The notes beneath the pieces are model-generated. The model was not told where the DNA came from and made no database searches. It saw only the letters and a list, made by a program, of their open reading frames with translations. From Phycisphaerae bacterium (lineage in GTDB: Bacteria; Planctomycetota; Phycisphaerae; UBA1845; Fen-1342): a stretch of 64,000 bases of DNA. The stretch lies in assembly GCA_028279405.1 (NCBI GenBank), contig JANQNU010000070.1, positions 124,001 to 188,000 on the forward strand, in the 5' to 3' direction. Position 1 is the stretch's first letter, and each line of letters begins with the position of its first letter. Shown in pieces: positions 18,087 through 28,500 of this stretch. The position numbers and the translations under genes were made by a program.

Positions 18087-18773
18087 CTACGCCACCGCAA
18101 TCCCCGGCATGTTGGGACCCTCGAGGCTCCGCCAGAGGTACCACGTCGCATAACTGCGATGGGGCCGCCAACGATCGGCGAGGTCGCGAATCGCCGACGC
18201 GGTCGGCATTTCCGCCAGTTCGAAGAACGCTTGCGCCGCCTTACGAACGCCGAGATCATCGATCGGCCAGACATCCGGGCGCTCCAGACAGAACATCAGT
18301 AGCATCTCGGCGGTCCAGCGCCCGATCCCCTTCACTTTCGTGACCGCCTCGACAACCTCCTCGTCGGACATCATCCGCAGCCGCCGCGTCTGGAGCTGGC
18401 CGGTGTCGAAATGCTCCGCGAGATCACGAACATAGCCCGCCTTGCGCCACGAAAGACCGACGCTCCGCAAGTCACCGGCCTCCAGTGCCAGGATTGCCGC
18501 CGGCCGTACACGCCCACGCGGGCAGAGCGCCTTGAGCCGCTTGAAGATCGCAGCCGCCGCGGACATCGACACCTGCTGCTGCGTAATCGAGTGCACCAGC
18601 GTCAGAAATGGATCGGCCTGATAAGCGGGCCGGTACGCGCCGATCCGACCGATCAGCGCCCCCAGCCGGGCATCGCGTGCCTTCAACTCCGCTATCGCTG
18701 TCCGGGCCGTTTCTTCACGCCGGCCCGCAGCATCAGACGCGCGCCCACTCGACTTTTTCGTCCTACCGGCCAC
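18087..18773 (-). CDS. DNA-3-methyladenine glycosylase, HhH-GPD (AlkA-like)
   Basis: Excises alkylated bases from DNA at the start of base-excision repair. The 228-residue protein has the HhH-GPD core: the helix SLITLVHSITQQQVS-like region (FLTLVHSITQQQVS), the hairpin VKGIGRWTAEMLLMF and the catalytic Asp in WPIDDLGVRKA. There is no C-terminal iron-sulfur cysteine cluster, which argues against Nth/MutY. The GTG at 18773 has AGGAG upstream and overlaps the stop of the peptidase gene by 11 bp; the longer frame would overlap it by 89 bp. Convergent with sucD. Confidence 0.88.
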   Translation of the reverse strand: MAGRTKKSSGRASDAAGRREETARTAIAELKARDARLGALIGRIGAYRPAYQADPFLTLVHSITQQQVSMSAAAAIFKRLKALCPRGRVRPAAILALEAGDLRSVGLSWRKAGYVRDLAEHFDTGQLQTRRLRMMSDEEVVEAVTKVKGIGRWTAEMLLMFCLERPDVWPIDDLGVRKAAQAFFELAEMPTASAIRDLADRWRPHRSYATWYLWRSLEGPNMPGIAVA

Positions 18774-20553
18774 CCTTCTCTCCTGCAACGGGCGCACGCG
18801 GCCGCTCGTCACCAAGCAGCACTGGCATTCGCGGCGGATCGCGTCGGGCACTCAACCACGCATTCCAGCCTGTCCGCAGGTCCGCCTCGCGATCATACCC
18901 CAGCGCCTTTCCGAGGGATGCAAGATCATTCGTCGACGCTACGATGCGCTGCAACCGCTGCACGATCGAAGAATCCGCGGGCGCATCCTGCCCGCCATCC
19001 GGCATACGAAACAGCAACCAGCCGACGAGTGCGTAGCATCGCGAATAATAGCGGTCCGCATCTTCCGCGGGCGGCATGGCGCGGATCTGCCCCTCGAGCG
19101 AAACGGCCTCCGCGGGCAATAGCCGACGATATTGCAGTCGACGGGCCGCCGGCTCCGCATGCACGGCCAACCCTTCCTCGATCGCAGTCGGCAACGGCGC
19201 GTCGGGAACCACATCCGCCAGGATCACGTGCGTCAACTCATGCGGCAACGTAGCGCTCAACAACCAGGGATCGCGTTGATAGACATCGATCCGTCGCAGT
19301 AGAAGCCGATCCCCTTGCCGGCGCGTCTTCGAGACCGCCGCAGTCATGCCCCGCGTACCCGTCGCCGCGTGCAGGTCCGCGAGCGTCGCGTGCACATGCA
19401 CCTCGACCGGCGGATCCCAAACAGCCACCGAGGTTCCCCGCAACCAATCGGCGATCGACGGCTGATGAAGCGTCAGCGCCGCAGCCACACGTTCCGCCAC
19501 GAGGTCGTTGTGCGCGTACACCCGAAACGCAGCGGTCTCGCGCACCTTACGGGCCGTCGGAATCGCAATCGCCCACGAACCTTCACGCCGAAATCCTCGT
19601 TCGTCTTCATACCGCCGGCGAACGGTGACGATCGCGCGCGCCCGCAACGAGGCCACGCGCTGCCGGCGCTTCGCGGCCGCGGGCAAAGACCAAGCTTCGC
19701 CGAGCGCCGCGGAATAGCGTTCGCCCGCGGCAAGTTGGTCCCCCAGCGCTTCCTGAAGCAACCCGGAAAGCACGTGACGCAGCTCCGGCTCCATCTGCGC
19801 GAGCTCGGGCTCGACCGTCCGCTCCCAGGCCCGCAGCCGGCGAACCGTCTCCTTGTCAAGCGCGGCCGACGGCTCGTCCAGCGCGAGTACCAACGCGATC
19901 ATCCAGCGCGTCCGACGCGCCACCGCGGTCGGCGCCGTCGCTGTCGGTGATTCTTCGGACAGTTGGGACCGCGCGCGCTCATAGAGCGAGAACGCCTCCG
20001 GGAAATTGCCGGCCAGAAAATGGTCGTCCGCAGCCCCGTAGGTTGCCTGTATCTCGTAAGCCCGCAATCGCGGACCCAATTCGGGCTGGATGCGCTGTAA
20101 CTCGCGAATTCGCTGGATCGCGGCGTCGAACAGCTCGAGCGACAGGAGCCGCTCGATCTCCGGGGCCGGGTGCGCGACCGCCTTTCGTGCCACCTCGATC
20201 CGGCCGCGCAACGCCGTCGCCATCGAGTCGGCCGGTCGTATCGCCAGCGCCGCCTCGAGCGCTGCGTGGGCCGCATCGAGTTGACCCGCCCGAAACCACT
20301 CCCTTGCCAGCGCCACGTGCAATCGGGCGTACTCACCACGCACCGTCTCATCGGTCGGTGCCTGCTCGAGCGCCTGCTGGGCGGCGGCAACCGCCGCTTG
20401 GATTTCACCATTCCGAAGCAGATCCGCCAAACGCGCACGAAGCGTCTGCGAATCGTCCGCAGATGCGCACACGGTGGCCGCAGTTGCGGCCAAAAGGGTC
20501 GCGATTGAGTGCCGAAGGTGCTTGTTTCCAAATGCGGCAAGCATAGAATTCAT
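18763..20553 (-). CDS. Secreted TPR protein with gluzincin peptidase domain
   Basis: A 596-residue protein with a signal-like N-terminus (about 12-32), several TPR-like helical pairs (about 35-290) and a C-terminal metallopeptidase of the MA clan type. The zinc motif HELTH sits at residues 438-442, and a Glu in IEEGLAVHAEP about 18 residues later is the likely third ligand. This arrangement resembles the 'peptidase MA family' gluzincins. The ATG has AAGGA 9 nt upstream. It overlaps the AlkA-like gene. Substrate unknown; probably acts outside the cytoplasm. Confidence 0.8.
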   Translation of the reverse strand: MNSMLAAFGNKHLRHSIATLLAATAATVCASADDSQTLRARLADLLRNGEIQAAVAAAQQALEQAPTDETVRGEYARLHVALAREWFRAGQLDAAHAALEAALAIRPADSMATALRGRIEVARKAVAHPAPEIERLLSLELFDAAIQRIRELQRIQPELGPRLRAYEIQATYGAADDHFLAGNFPEAFSLYERARSQLSEESPTATAPTAVARRTRWMIALVLALDEPSAALDKETVRRLRAWERTVEPELAQMEPELRHVLSGLLQEALGDQLAAGERYSAALGEAWSLPAAAKRRQRVASLRARAIVTVRRRYEDERGFRREGSWAIAIPTARKVRETAAFRVYAHNDLVAERVAAALTLHQPSIADWLRGTSVAVWDPPVEVHVHATLADLHAATGTRGMTAAVSKTRRQGDRLLLRRIDVYQRDPWLLSATLPHELTHVILADVVPDAPLPTAIEEGLAVHAEPAARRLQYRRLLPAEAVSLEGQIRAMPPAEDADRYYSRCYALVGWLLFRMPDGGQDAPADSSIVQRLQRIVASTNDLASLGKALGYDREADLRTGWNAWLSARRDPPRMPVLLGDERPRAPVAGEKGGR

Positions 20554-20659
20554 GGATCGTCCTTACGGTGGGTTCCGGCCGGGAATCAGGATCCGCTTGT
20601 CATTGCCCCGTCATCGCGGCCGGCCGAGATCCACGGGCCACGAACCAACGGAGTACGGC

Positions 20660-21787
20660 ATGGTCATTTGGGTGCTGCGGGCGCTGTTCGTCTTGTTGAT
20701 CGGCGCAGTTTCCTTCTCGATCGGGCCGCAAACGGCCAGCGACGAAGGGAGCATGTCGCCCTTCTGGTTCATGGTCGCGTCGATCGTCGTCGCATTCGTG
20801 TTCGTAGCGGTCGATGCGTTGATCCCCCGCAAGTCCCTGGCCGCCCTTTCCGGAGCCTTCCTGGGTCTGGTCGCGGGCATGGTCATGGCATTCGGCCTCG
20901 GCCTGATCGTCGATCTGCTGATCGAGGTATTCGCCCCCGGCCTGGGAAAGCCTGATGTTTCATCGAGTGTTCCCATACCCAACACCTCGACGGTCGTCGA
21001 CTCGGTCAAGCTCATCATCGGCATCATCTGCTGTTACTTCACCATTAGCTTCATTCTTCAGACCAAGGATGATATCCGTTTTGTGATCCCCTATGTCGAG
21101 TTTTCCCGACAGTCGCGTGGCGCCCGCCCCCTCATCCTCGACACCTCGGTGATCATCGACGGCCGGATCGCCGATATCTGCGACACGCGAATCATCGACT
21201 CGGCGATCATGATACCCCGTTTCGTTCTACAGGAACTGCAAACGATTGCCGACAGTTCGGACAAGCTGAAGCGCAATCGCGGTCGACGCGGACTCGACAT
21301 GCTCAACAAGCTGCAGACCAACGAGAAGGTCGAAATTCGCATCGGTGAAACGCGGTTGCCGGCGGGCGAAGAGGAAGGCGACGTCGATCAGAAGCTCGTG
21401 GTTCTCGCGAAGAAAATCGACGGGCGCATTGTGACCAACGACTACAACCTCAACAAGATCGCGCAACTTCGCGGCGTCGACGTGATCAACATCAACGATC
21501 TCGCCAATGCATTGAAGCCCGTCGTGCTGCCCGGCGAAGGGCTGGCCGTCAAGATCATCAAACCGGGAGAAGAAGCCGGCCAGGGCATCGGCTACCTCGA
21601 GGACGGCACGATGGTTGTCGCCGAGAACTCGCGTGACAAGGTTAACGAGGTGGTGCACCTGACAATCACCAGCGTGCTGCAAACGTCGGCCGGCCGAATG
21701 ATTTTCGGACGTCCCGAAGGCATGCCGATGGCGCCGCGCCGCCGCGCACGAAGCTCCGGGTCGACGACCACGGCGGGAAATCCGTAA
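20660..21787 (+). CDS. PIN/TRAM-domain integral membrane protein (YacL-like)
   Basis: A 375-residue protein with four hydrophobic segments (about 3-20, 35-52, 62-90, 115-133), a PIN nuclease-like domain (157-283) and a C-terminal TRAM domain (about 290-350). PIN acidic residues are visible at Asp161 (LILDTSVIID), Asp243 (DVDQKL) and Asp261 (IVTNDYNLNK). Proteins of this architecture are called YacL or PilT-domain proteins and are suspected membrane-bound RNases. The ATG at 20660 follows GGAG and begins the first membrane helix; the open frame before it overlaps the divergent peptidase gene and is not used. Confidence 0.9.
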   Translation: MVIWVLRALFVLLIGAVSFSIGPQTASDEGSMSPFWFMVASIVVAFVFVAVDALIPRKSLAALSGAFLGLVAGMVMAFGLGLIVDLLIEVFAPGLGKPDVSSSVPIPNTSTVVDSVKLIIGIICCYFTISFILQTKDDIRFVIPYVEFSRQSRGARPLILDTSVIIDGRIADICDTRIIDSAIMIPRFVLQELQTIADSSDKLKRNRGRRGLDMLNKLQTNEKVEIRIGETRLPAGEEEGDVDQKLVVLAKKIDGRIVTNDYNLNKIAQLRGVDVININDLANALKPVVLPGEGLAVKIIKPGEEAGQGIGYLEDGTMVVAENSRDKVNEVVHLTITSVLQTSAGRMIFGRPEGMPMAPRRRARSSGSTTTAGNP

Positions 21788-21977
21788 CGCGACGACCATC
21801 CTTTAGACTGAGCACGGGTGCCATAACCTGCCGGCGTCTCACGTAGCGACGGTCCGATCACGTAAAAACCGGTTGCAAATCCCGAAAAAAACTTCGCGCG
21901 CGCTGTGCACCGTTCCTATTATTTGGTTTGGGTGAAGTCGTGTGTTCGCGGCGCCGAAATAGGTGTTCGGAGTGTCT

Positions 21978-22514
21978 ATGCTCTCGAAGATTCCGCCCAA
22001 TCATCCGCTGCGCCGAATGTTCCACGGGTTGGTGGAGCAGGTCTTCATGACCGACATCGGCATCTGCGATGCGTCACTGACCGACTACCTCAGTGACATG
22101 CTGGCGGGATTCGTACACATCGATGACATCTATCGTTTGCGGACGATCGACGGTCGGATCATTCGCGAGGTGTCACAAATGCAGGTCGACGCGGACTTCG
22201 GGCGCGCTCTGACGGACGCCGAGCGGAACCGTCTGATCAATCAGTATATTGGCGACTTCACGCTGTTCTGGACCGGGCTCTATCCTGAGACGCTCCGCCC
22301 GCGGCGCAGCAGCGGGGCCAACCGACTGCGTGAGTACCTGCTGCAGGGCAAACGCTCGTACGGCATCGCGAGCGAGTTGACGCCGGCTGGCAAGGAACCG
22401 CCTCCGGAACTGCTCGCAAACCTCAGTGCGCAGTTCGAATGCTGCGTTCACGGACTGCAACTCGTCCGTACGAGTTGGCAGCAGCTCGCCCAACAACCTC
22501 CTGCTGAGAACTGA
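21978..22514 (+). CDS. Conserved hypothetical protein
   Basis: A 178-residue soluble protein starting MLSKIPPNHPLRRMFHGLVEQ, with GGAG 5 nt before the ATG (an in-frame GTG 15 nt earlier is less likely). Visible features are MLAGFVHIDDIYRLRTIDG, an acidic middle part, and YIGDFTLFWTGLYPETLR. No signal peptide, membrane segment or metal motif is seen. I do not recognise the family. Codon use and the ribosome site support it as real. It stands alone between the PIN/TRAM gene and the EEP lipoprotein gene on the same strand. Confidence 0.75.
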   Translation: MLSKIPPNHPLRRMFHGLVEQVFMTDIGICDASLTDYLSDMLAGFVHIDDIYRLRTIDGRIIREVSQMQVDADFGRALTDAERNRLINQYIGDFTLFWTGLYPETLRPRRSSGANRLREYLLQGKRSYGIASELTPAGKEPPPELLANLSAQFECCVHGLQLVRTSWQQLAQQPPAEN

Positions 22515-22706
22515 CGCCGAGCTGCACGGTCGCCGTTTCTGTCGCGCCGCGCCCCCGAGGCCCGACGCCGCGGCGTTCTCCCAATTGCCCCACCAAATCC
22601 GCACCCGATTGCGCCTTGCGCTTCCCAATCAGCCTTGTTCGGGCCACAATCGTGACTTCCCACGGGTAGGTGAACATCGAAATTGCGGGGCGAGGCGAGG
22701 CATTTG

Positions 22707-23804
22707 ATGTCGAATTGGTCGTTGATTGTATTGGTAGCGGTACTGTCTCTCGCGTCATTGACCGGGGGTTGTGAGCCTGCGGCGAGCCCGGCGCAACGTT
22801 CACAGCCAGCCGGGACGAGCTCGGCTGCTCAGGCCTCGGACGCCGCGGCGACCAAAGAAGCAGTGGACGAGGTCACAACGACCTCGTCGGCGTTTCTGCA
22901 ACGGTCCGCGGACGCGGACCTGCGCGTGTTGAACTACAACGTGAACTGGGACCACATCTTCCCGGAGGTCAAGCAAGAGACAGCGGATCGGTTCGCGCGC
23001 CTGGTGCGGGCCATCGATCCGGACATCGTACTGCTCCAGGAAGTCCGCCGCAGCAGCGAAGTGGCCGCGGCACTGCTGAACACGCTCTTGCCGGGCGCCG
23101 ACGGTGACGCTCCCTGGCAGGTGTTTCGCGGCGGCAATAACGTCATTGCGAGTCGCTGGCAATTGCGGGACACGCTGGCACATCCGACCCCGAAGGGTGA
23201 CCGTGAGATCGCGTTTGCGCTCGTCGACCTGCCGGACGAACGTTTTGACGTCGACCTCTATGTTTCGAACAACCACTATAAGTGCTGCGATGGTGAGCGC
23301 AACGATCCGCGTCGCCAGCGGCAATCCGACGCGATCATCTCTTGGTGGCGCGATGCGCGTACGCCGGGTGGCGAGATCGACTTGCCTGCGGGGACGCCAC
23401 TGATCATCGCGGGTGACCTGAATATCGTCGGCGGTTTCGGCCCGGTCGAAACGCTGCTCACCGGCGATATCGCGGACGAGTCGGCATATGGTCCGGACGC
23501 GCCCGCTGACTGGGACGACTCGACGCTCACCGACCTCCACCCACTCCACAACGGCGACGGCCCCGCGGACTACACCTGGCGCAACGATGGCGACGAGTGG
23601 GACCCCGGCCGGCTCGACTTCATGATCTACAGCGACAGTGTCCTGACCGTCACCAACGCATTCGTGCTGAACACGGCCACCATGTCAGATGAAGCATTAG
23701 CAGAAGCCCAGCTTGAACGACATGATGTGCTGCTCGCCCCGCCCGGCCGGTTTGATCACTTGCCGATCGTCGCCGACTTTCGCCTCGTGCGTTCCGAGGA
23801 ATAG
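22707..23804 (+). CDS. EEP-family phosphoesterase lipoprotein
   Basis: A 365-residue exported lipoprotein. The ATG at 22707 begins a signal with lipobox LTGGC (Cys22); a TTG eight codons earlier is less suitable. The mature protein is an endonuclease/exonuclease/phosphatase domain: NYNVNW (metal-ligand Asn), LLQEV (metal Glu), SNNHYKC (catalytic His region), IIAGDLNIVGG (Asp/Asn pair) and a terminal FDHLPIVADF (Asp-His). The standard GDLN is intact, in contrast to the four EEP proteins at 38.8-47.5 kb. Could cleave nucleic acids or phospholipid/phosphate esters in the periplasm. Confidence 0.87.
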   Translation: MSNWSLIVLVAVLSLASLTGGCEPAASPAQRSQPAGTSSAAQASDAAATKEAVDEVTTTSSAFLQRSADADLRVLNYNVNWDHIFPEVKQETADRFARLVRAIDPDIVLLQEVRRSSEVAAALLNTLLPGADGDAPWQVFRGGNNVIASRWQLRDTLAHPTPKGDREIAFALVDLPDERFDVDLYVSNNHYKCCDGERNDPRRQRQSDAIISWWRDARTPGGEIDLPAGTPLIIAGDLNIVGGFGPVETLLTGDIADESAYGPDAPADWDDSTLTDLHPLHNGDGPADYTWRNDGDEWDPGRLDFMIYSDSVLTVTNAFVLNTATMSDEALAEAQLERHDVLLAPPGRFDHLPIVADFRLVRSEE

Positions 23805-23819
23805 CGTCGAGGCATGGTG

Positions 23820-23840
23820 CCCCACCCTTCTAGGGTGGGG
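23820..23840 (+). terminator. Palindrome after EEP lipoprotein gene
   Basis: CCCCACCC and GGGTGGGG pair with a 5-nt loop directly downstream of the stop. There is no clear T-run, so this may be a terminator or another intergenic palindrome. Confidence 0.45.
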
Positions 23841-23932
23841 GACGGACTTGTTCGGTGTGTCCCGTGGCGGGCGCCAACGAGCCCCGAGCGCAAGCGAGGG
23901 ACAGTGTGCTCACCTCACGGGCGCGCAAAGAT

Positions 23933-23960
23933 AACGCCGGAACCAATCGGCTCCGGCGTT
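23933..23960 (-). terminator. Terminator of LolA-like gene
   Basis: Perfect 9-bp stem AACGCCGGA / TCCGGCGTT, about 50 bp after the stop of the minus-strand gene and followed on that strand by TATCTTTG. Confidence 0.6.
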
Positions 23961-24012
23961 GCGACGATTACTGAACTGGCAAGCGCGTCGGCTGAACGCG
24001 CCCGCGTCGGTG

Positions 24013-24732
24013 CTATTGGTTGGTCATGTCCATGACCTGCACACCGTCGGGCACCTCGAACTTGAACTGGTCGGGCTTCATGTCGATGTTGACCTTGATG
24101 TTCTGGATCGTGGTGGTCATGAACTTCTTCTCGCCCATGTAGCCGTCCATTTGCGTCATCACGCCGTCGCTCTGGCGGAAATGGAAGATGAACTTATCCG
24201 GGGCCGGGCCCATCTGCTGCTGCTCCTTGGGCTTGGCATGAATTTCCCACGTCTTGGCGCCGGCGGCCGAACCGGTCTTGGCTGCGGTCAGCTCGTAGGT
24301 CTCGCGCATCGACTTGAAGAATTCCGTACCCAGCGACGGCACGTCCTGGATCTTCTGCTTCATGCACATCGGCTGGCCGCCCTGCTCCATCAGCATCCAG
24401 GTGAACTCGCCGTCGGTCACGATCAGCGTCTTGCCGGACTCTTCCTGTGGGGGCTGGTCGCCGAACTTCATCTTGCGATCCATCGTGCCTTCCTGGCGCG
24501 AGTAGTACTTGCCATCACGGAACAGGGCCGACGTCTTGCCCTTGATGACCATCTTCATTTCCATTCCCGACTGACTCATGTCCATGTCGGTCTTGATGTC
24601 GGCGGTCATCGAGCGGATCTCGGCCAGCTTCTTGGTGATCTGCTTCTCGATTTCCTCCAGCGACTCGGCCAGCACCGCCGTCGAGCAGAGCCCTACGATC
24701 ATGACTGGAAGCCACTTCACATTGCGCATCAT
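24013..24732 (-). CDS. Periplasmic LolA/LolB-fold-like protein
   Basis: A 239-residue exported protein: signal peptide MMRNVKWLPVMIVGLCSTAVLAES, then a charged helix (LEEIEKQITKKLAEIRSMTADIK) and a run of amphipathic beta strands rich in Met (SQSGMEMKMVIKGKTSALFRDGKYY). This succession is typical of the outer-membrane lipoprotein carrier fold (LolA-like, DUF-type relatives). Whether it carries lipoproteins is not known. The Met content is high (more than 20 Met), which is odd for a GC-rich genome. I chose the ATG at 24732; the in-frame start ten codons earlier would break the signal peptide. Confidence 0.7.
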   Translation of the reverse strand: MMRNVKWLPVMIVGLCSTAVLAESLEEIEKQITKKLAEIRSMTADIKTDMDMSQSGMEMKMVIKGKTSALFRDGKYYSRQEGTMDRKMKFGDQPPQEESGKTLIVTDGEFTWMLMEQGGQPMCMKQKIQDVPSLGTEFFKSMRETYELTAAKTGSAAGAKTWEIHAKPKEQQQMGPAPDKFIFHFRQSDGVMTQMDGYMGEKKFMTTTIQNIKVNIDMKPDQFKFEVPDGVQVMDMTNQ

Positions 24733-25105
24733 CGTCTTCGCCTTTCTGTGTTCGTCCAACACTGCATGCCGCGCGATAACTCAGGGATGCAAGAGACTTC
24801 CCCGCGTCCGAACGCGGTTGACCGGCGTTACGCCCGGAGAATGCCCGTACGCCCGACGGCGTCAGTCCGCTCTGCGAAGGCTGGTTATGGCGGGACTCCG
24901 ATTGGTGCCCATCCCGTCGCCGTGACGGAATCTTCGTCGATTAGCCTAGAACCACCCCCCCGCTTGTGCAACTCCCAGCCGTAAAAACTTGTCGCCGGGG
25001 CCGTGACAAGACTCGCGGCAACTCATTCACTCAGAAGAAGTTACATCCCTTCCGCGGTACGACGCGACCCGACGTGGTATGATGACAGCCGGAGGCGAGG
25101 GCGCC
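24733..25105. other. Divergent intergenic region, LolA-like / yggL
   Basis: 373 bp that must hold two divergent promoters. A TATGAT -10-like hexamer lies at about 25076-25081, 25 bp before the yggL start, but without a clear -35. No gene, tRNA or riboswitch fold was recognised. Confidence 0.4.
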
Positions 25106-25468
25106 ATGCGCAAACCACATCGCAAGCCGCGCCGAAGTCGTCGGCTGCTCAAGAAACTCCGGCTGGGACCGTTCAGCGACGTGACCCTCAAACGCAACGC
25201 TACCGTCGAATCGCCAGCCAGCGTCGAGGGGCACCTCGACGCGCTGCTGGCCGACTGCATCGAGCCGCACGATCTCGAACTGGGCGCGGGCGCCAACCTC
25301 GAAACCGGCGCGCTCGGCGGCCGCATTACGCGCGAACGCATCCTCACCTCCGAAAACGATCGCGCCCTGGTTCATGCTTGGCTGACGGAACGACCGGAGG
25401 TCGTCTCATTGAGTATCGGTCCGCTCCAAGATCCGGATCGCGACTTGACGGACCCCGACACCCGTTAA
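25106..25468 (+). CDS. yggL: YggL-like 50S ribosome-binding protein
   Basis: A 120-residue protein with the layout of the YggL family (formerly DUF469). It has a basic N-terminus RKPHRKPRRSRRLLKKLRLGPF, the central DALLADCIEPHDLELGAGAN and the C-terminal ALVHAWLTERPEVVSLSIGPL. YggL binds the 50S subunit in Escherichia coli and influences ribosome assembly. The ATG at 25106 begins at the basic segment behind a GGAGGCGAGG stretch. The gene is followed by the sortilin-like gene on the same strand after 120 bp. Confidence 0.82.
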   Translation: MRKPHRKPRRSRRLLKKLRLGPFSDVTLKRNATVESPASVEGHLDALLADCIEPHDLELGAGANLETGALGGRITRERILTSENDRALVHAWLTERPEVVSLSIGPLQDPDRDLTDPDTR

Positions 25469-25588
25469 CAATAGTTGTTGAGCCGACGGCTCGGGCCGGT
25501 GGGGAACGAACGCATGCGACGGTCGAACGCGCTTCGCGACCGAGCCGATTCTACAAATACCGTGACCGCCTCCGAAAAGGATCCTGAC

Positions 25589-28500
25589 ATGCGCCCTTGG
25601 TGGACCCTCCCGAGCACCCTGCTCACCGTTGCAACCCTCACGTTACTGCTGATCGGCGCGGATCAACCGCGTCGCGCGGCTAACGCGGATGACACATCCG
25701 CCAAAGCCGAAACCAAGCCGAATGACAACGCCGACAAGGCAAACACTGACAACGACAAAGAGGAAGAAAAAGAGGACGACAAGCCAATGTCGGCCGGAAC
25801 CTTCAGCGGCCTCAAACTCCGCAGCATCGGGCCGGCCCTGGCCTCCGGACGCGTCGTCGACTTTGCGGTGAACCCCGAACGCCCCGCAGAGTACTACGTC
25901 GCCGTCGCCTCCGGCGGCGTCTGGAAAACCGTCAACGCCGGCACGACATGGAAACCAATCTTCGATAGCCAGAAGTCCTATTCCATCGGCTGCCTCACGC
26001 TCGACCCCCGAAACGCGAACGTCATCTGGGCCGGCACCGGCGAAAACAACAGCCAGCGCAGTGTCTCCTTCGGCGACGGCGTCTACCGTTCCCGCGACGG
26101 CGGAAAGTCGTGGAAGAACGTCGGGCTCAAGGAATCCGAACACATCGGAATGATCGCGGTCCACCCCGAAGACTCGAACACCGTCTTCGTCGCGGCTCAG
26201 GGACCGCTCTGGAGCGCCGGCGGCGACCGCGGACTCTACCGGACCACCGACGGCGGCGAAAACTGGGAACGCGTCCTGCACATCAGCGACGACACCGGCG
26301 TCAACGAAGTCCATATCGATCCCGAAGACCCCGACACGCTCTATGCCAGCGCATGGCAGCGCCGACGACACGTCTGGACACAAATCAACGGCGGACCCGA
26401 ATCCGGACTGTACAAGTCCACCGACGGCGGTGAGAACTGGCGCAAAATCAACAGCGGGCTCCCCAAGGTCGACCTCGGCCGCATCGGACTCGATATCTCC
26501 CCGGTCAATCACAACGTCATCTACGCCGTCGTCGAAGCCGCCGACGGCAAGGGCGGCTTCTACCGCTCGACCAATCGCGGCGAAAGCTGGCACAAGCGCG
26601 GCGACTACACCTCCGGCAGCCCGCTGTACTATCACGAGATCATCTGCGACCCCGTGCTGCTCGACCGCGTGTACGCCCTCGACACATTCATGATGGTCAC
26701 CAACGACGCCGGCAAAACCTTCAAACGCATGCCCCGCAAGAACCGTCACGTCGACGACCACGCCCTCTGGATCGATCCCGACGACAACACCCACCTGCTC
26801 GTCGGCTGCGACGGCGGCATCTACGAAACGTGGGATCATGGCCAGAACTGGCAGTTCAAACAGAACCTGCCCATCACCCAGTTCTATCGCGTCAGCACCG
26901 ACAACAGCGAACCCTTCTACAACGTCTTCGGCGGCACACAGGACAACAACTCAATGGGCGGCCCGAGCCGCACCACCAGCGCCGCCGGCATCACCAGCGA
27001 AGACTGGTTCATCACCGTCGGCGGCGACGGCTACGAAACACGCGTCGACCCGGAAAACCCCAACATCATCTACAGCTTGTGGCAGTACGGCGGACTCGTT
27101 CGCTACGATCGTGCCACCGCCGAACAAATCGACATTCGACCGCGCGAAGCCCCCGGTGAAGACCCCCTGGTCTGGAACTGGGACTCGCCATTGATTATCA
27201 GCCCGCACTCGAATACGCGACTGTATTTTGCCGCCAACAAGCTGTTTCGCTCGGACAATCGCGGAGATTCGTGGCGCGCGGTCAGCGACGATCTCACGCG
27301 TAAGATCGATCGCGACCAGCTCGAAGTCATGGGCAAGGTGTGGGGCGTCGACGCCGTCGCGAAACACCGCAGCACCTCGATCTACGGCAACTGCGTCTCG
27401 TTGAGCGAGTCGCCGCTCGTAGAGGGCCTGCTGTATGTCGGCACGGACGACGGCTTGATCCACATCAGCGAGAATGGTGGCCAGAATTGGCGCACGATGA
27501 AAGCCGAGGACCTGCCGGATGTGCCCGAGCGCACATATGTCAGCTGCCTGACCGCATCGGAAACCGATCGCGATACCGTCTTCGTCGCCTTCGACAATCA
27601 TAAGCAGGGCGATTTCAAGCCGTATTTGCTCGTCAGTCGCGACCGTGGGCGAACTTGGTCGTCGATCGCCGGCGACCTGCCGGAACGTGACATCGTATAC
27701 ACCGTGCAGCAGGACCACGTGAAGAGCGACCTGCTGTTCACGGGCACCGAGTTCGGACTCTACTTCTCGCCGGACTTCGGCAAGCGCTGGATCCGACTCA
27801 AGGGTGGTCTCCCGACGATCGCCGTCCGCGATATCGACGTCCAGCGTCGCGAGAACGACTTGGCGCTCGCGACCTTTGGCCGCGGCTTCTACCTGCTCGA
27901 CGACTACACACCGTTGCGCCAGGTCTCCGACGAAACGCTGGAGCAGGACGCCGCGGTGTTTCACGTGAAACACGCTTGGCGCTACATCGAAACCAGCCGA
28001 CTGGGAGGCCGTGACGGCCGCGGCTCGCAAGGCGCGTCGTACTACACCGCATCGAACCCGCCGTTCGGCGCCGTGCTGACCTACTACCTCAAGGAGAAGG
28101 TCCGCACGCGCAAGGAACAGCGCCAGGAAGCCGAGAAGAAAGCCGCAAAAGAAGACAAAACCGCGCCGTATCCGACACTGGACGCGCTGCGCGTCGAAGA
28201 TAATGAGCGCGACCCGCTCGTGTTCTTCGAGGTCAAGGACGCCTCCGGCAGCCTCATCAAACGCGTCCCCGGAAAGCGCGGCAAGGGGATCCATCGCGTC
28301 GCTTGGGACCTGCGGTATCCGTCGTCCGAGCCCGTCCGACTGCGCGCCGCGGAACAATCGCCGTGGGAACCCAACCGTGTCGGGTATCTGGCCCTGCCCG
28401 GGCGCTACAGCGCCACGTTGATGAAGGAGGTCGATGGCATCGTCACCCAGCTCGCAAAGCCGGTCTGGTTCGAGGTGCGACCGCTGGGCAATTCGACGTT

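Noticed and set aside
22707-23804. EEP lipoprotein as a fifth member of the EEP array
   Set aside because: It is a normal periplasmic EEP with GDLN and no zinc modules, distant in sequence and location.
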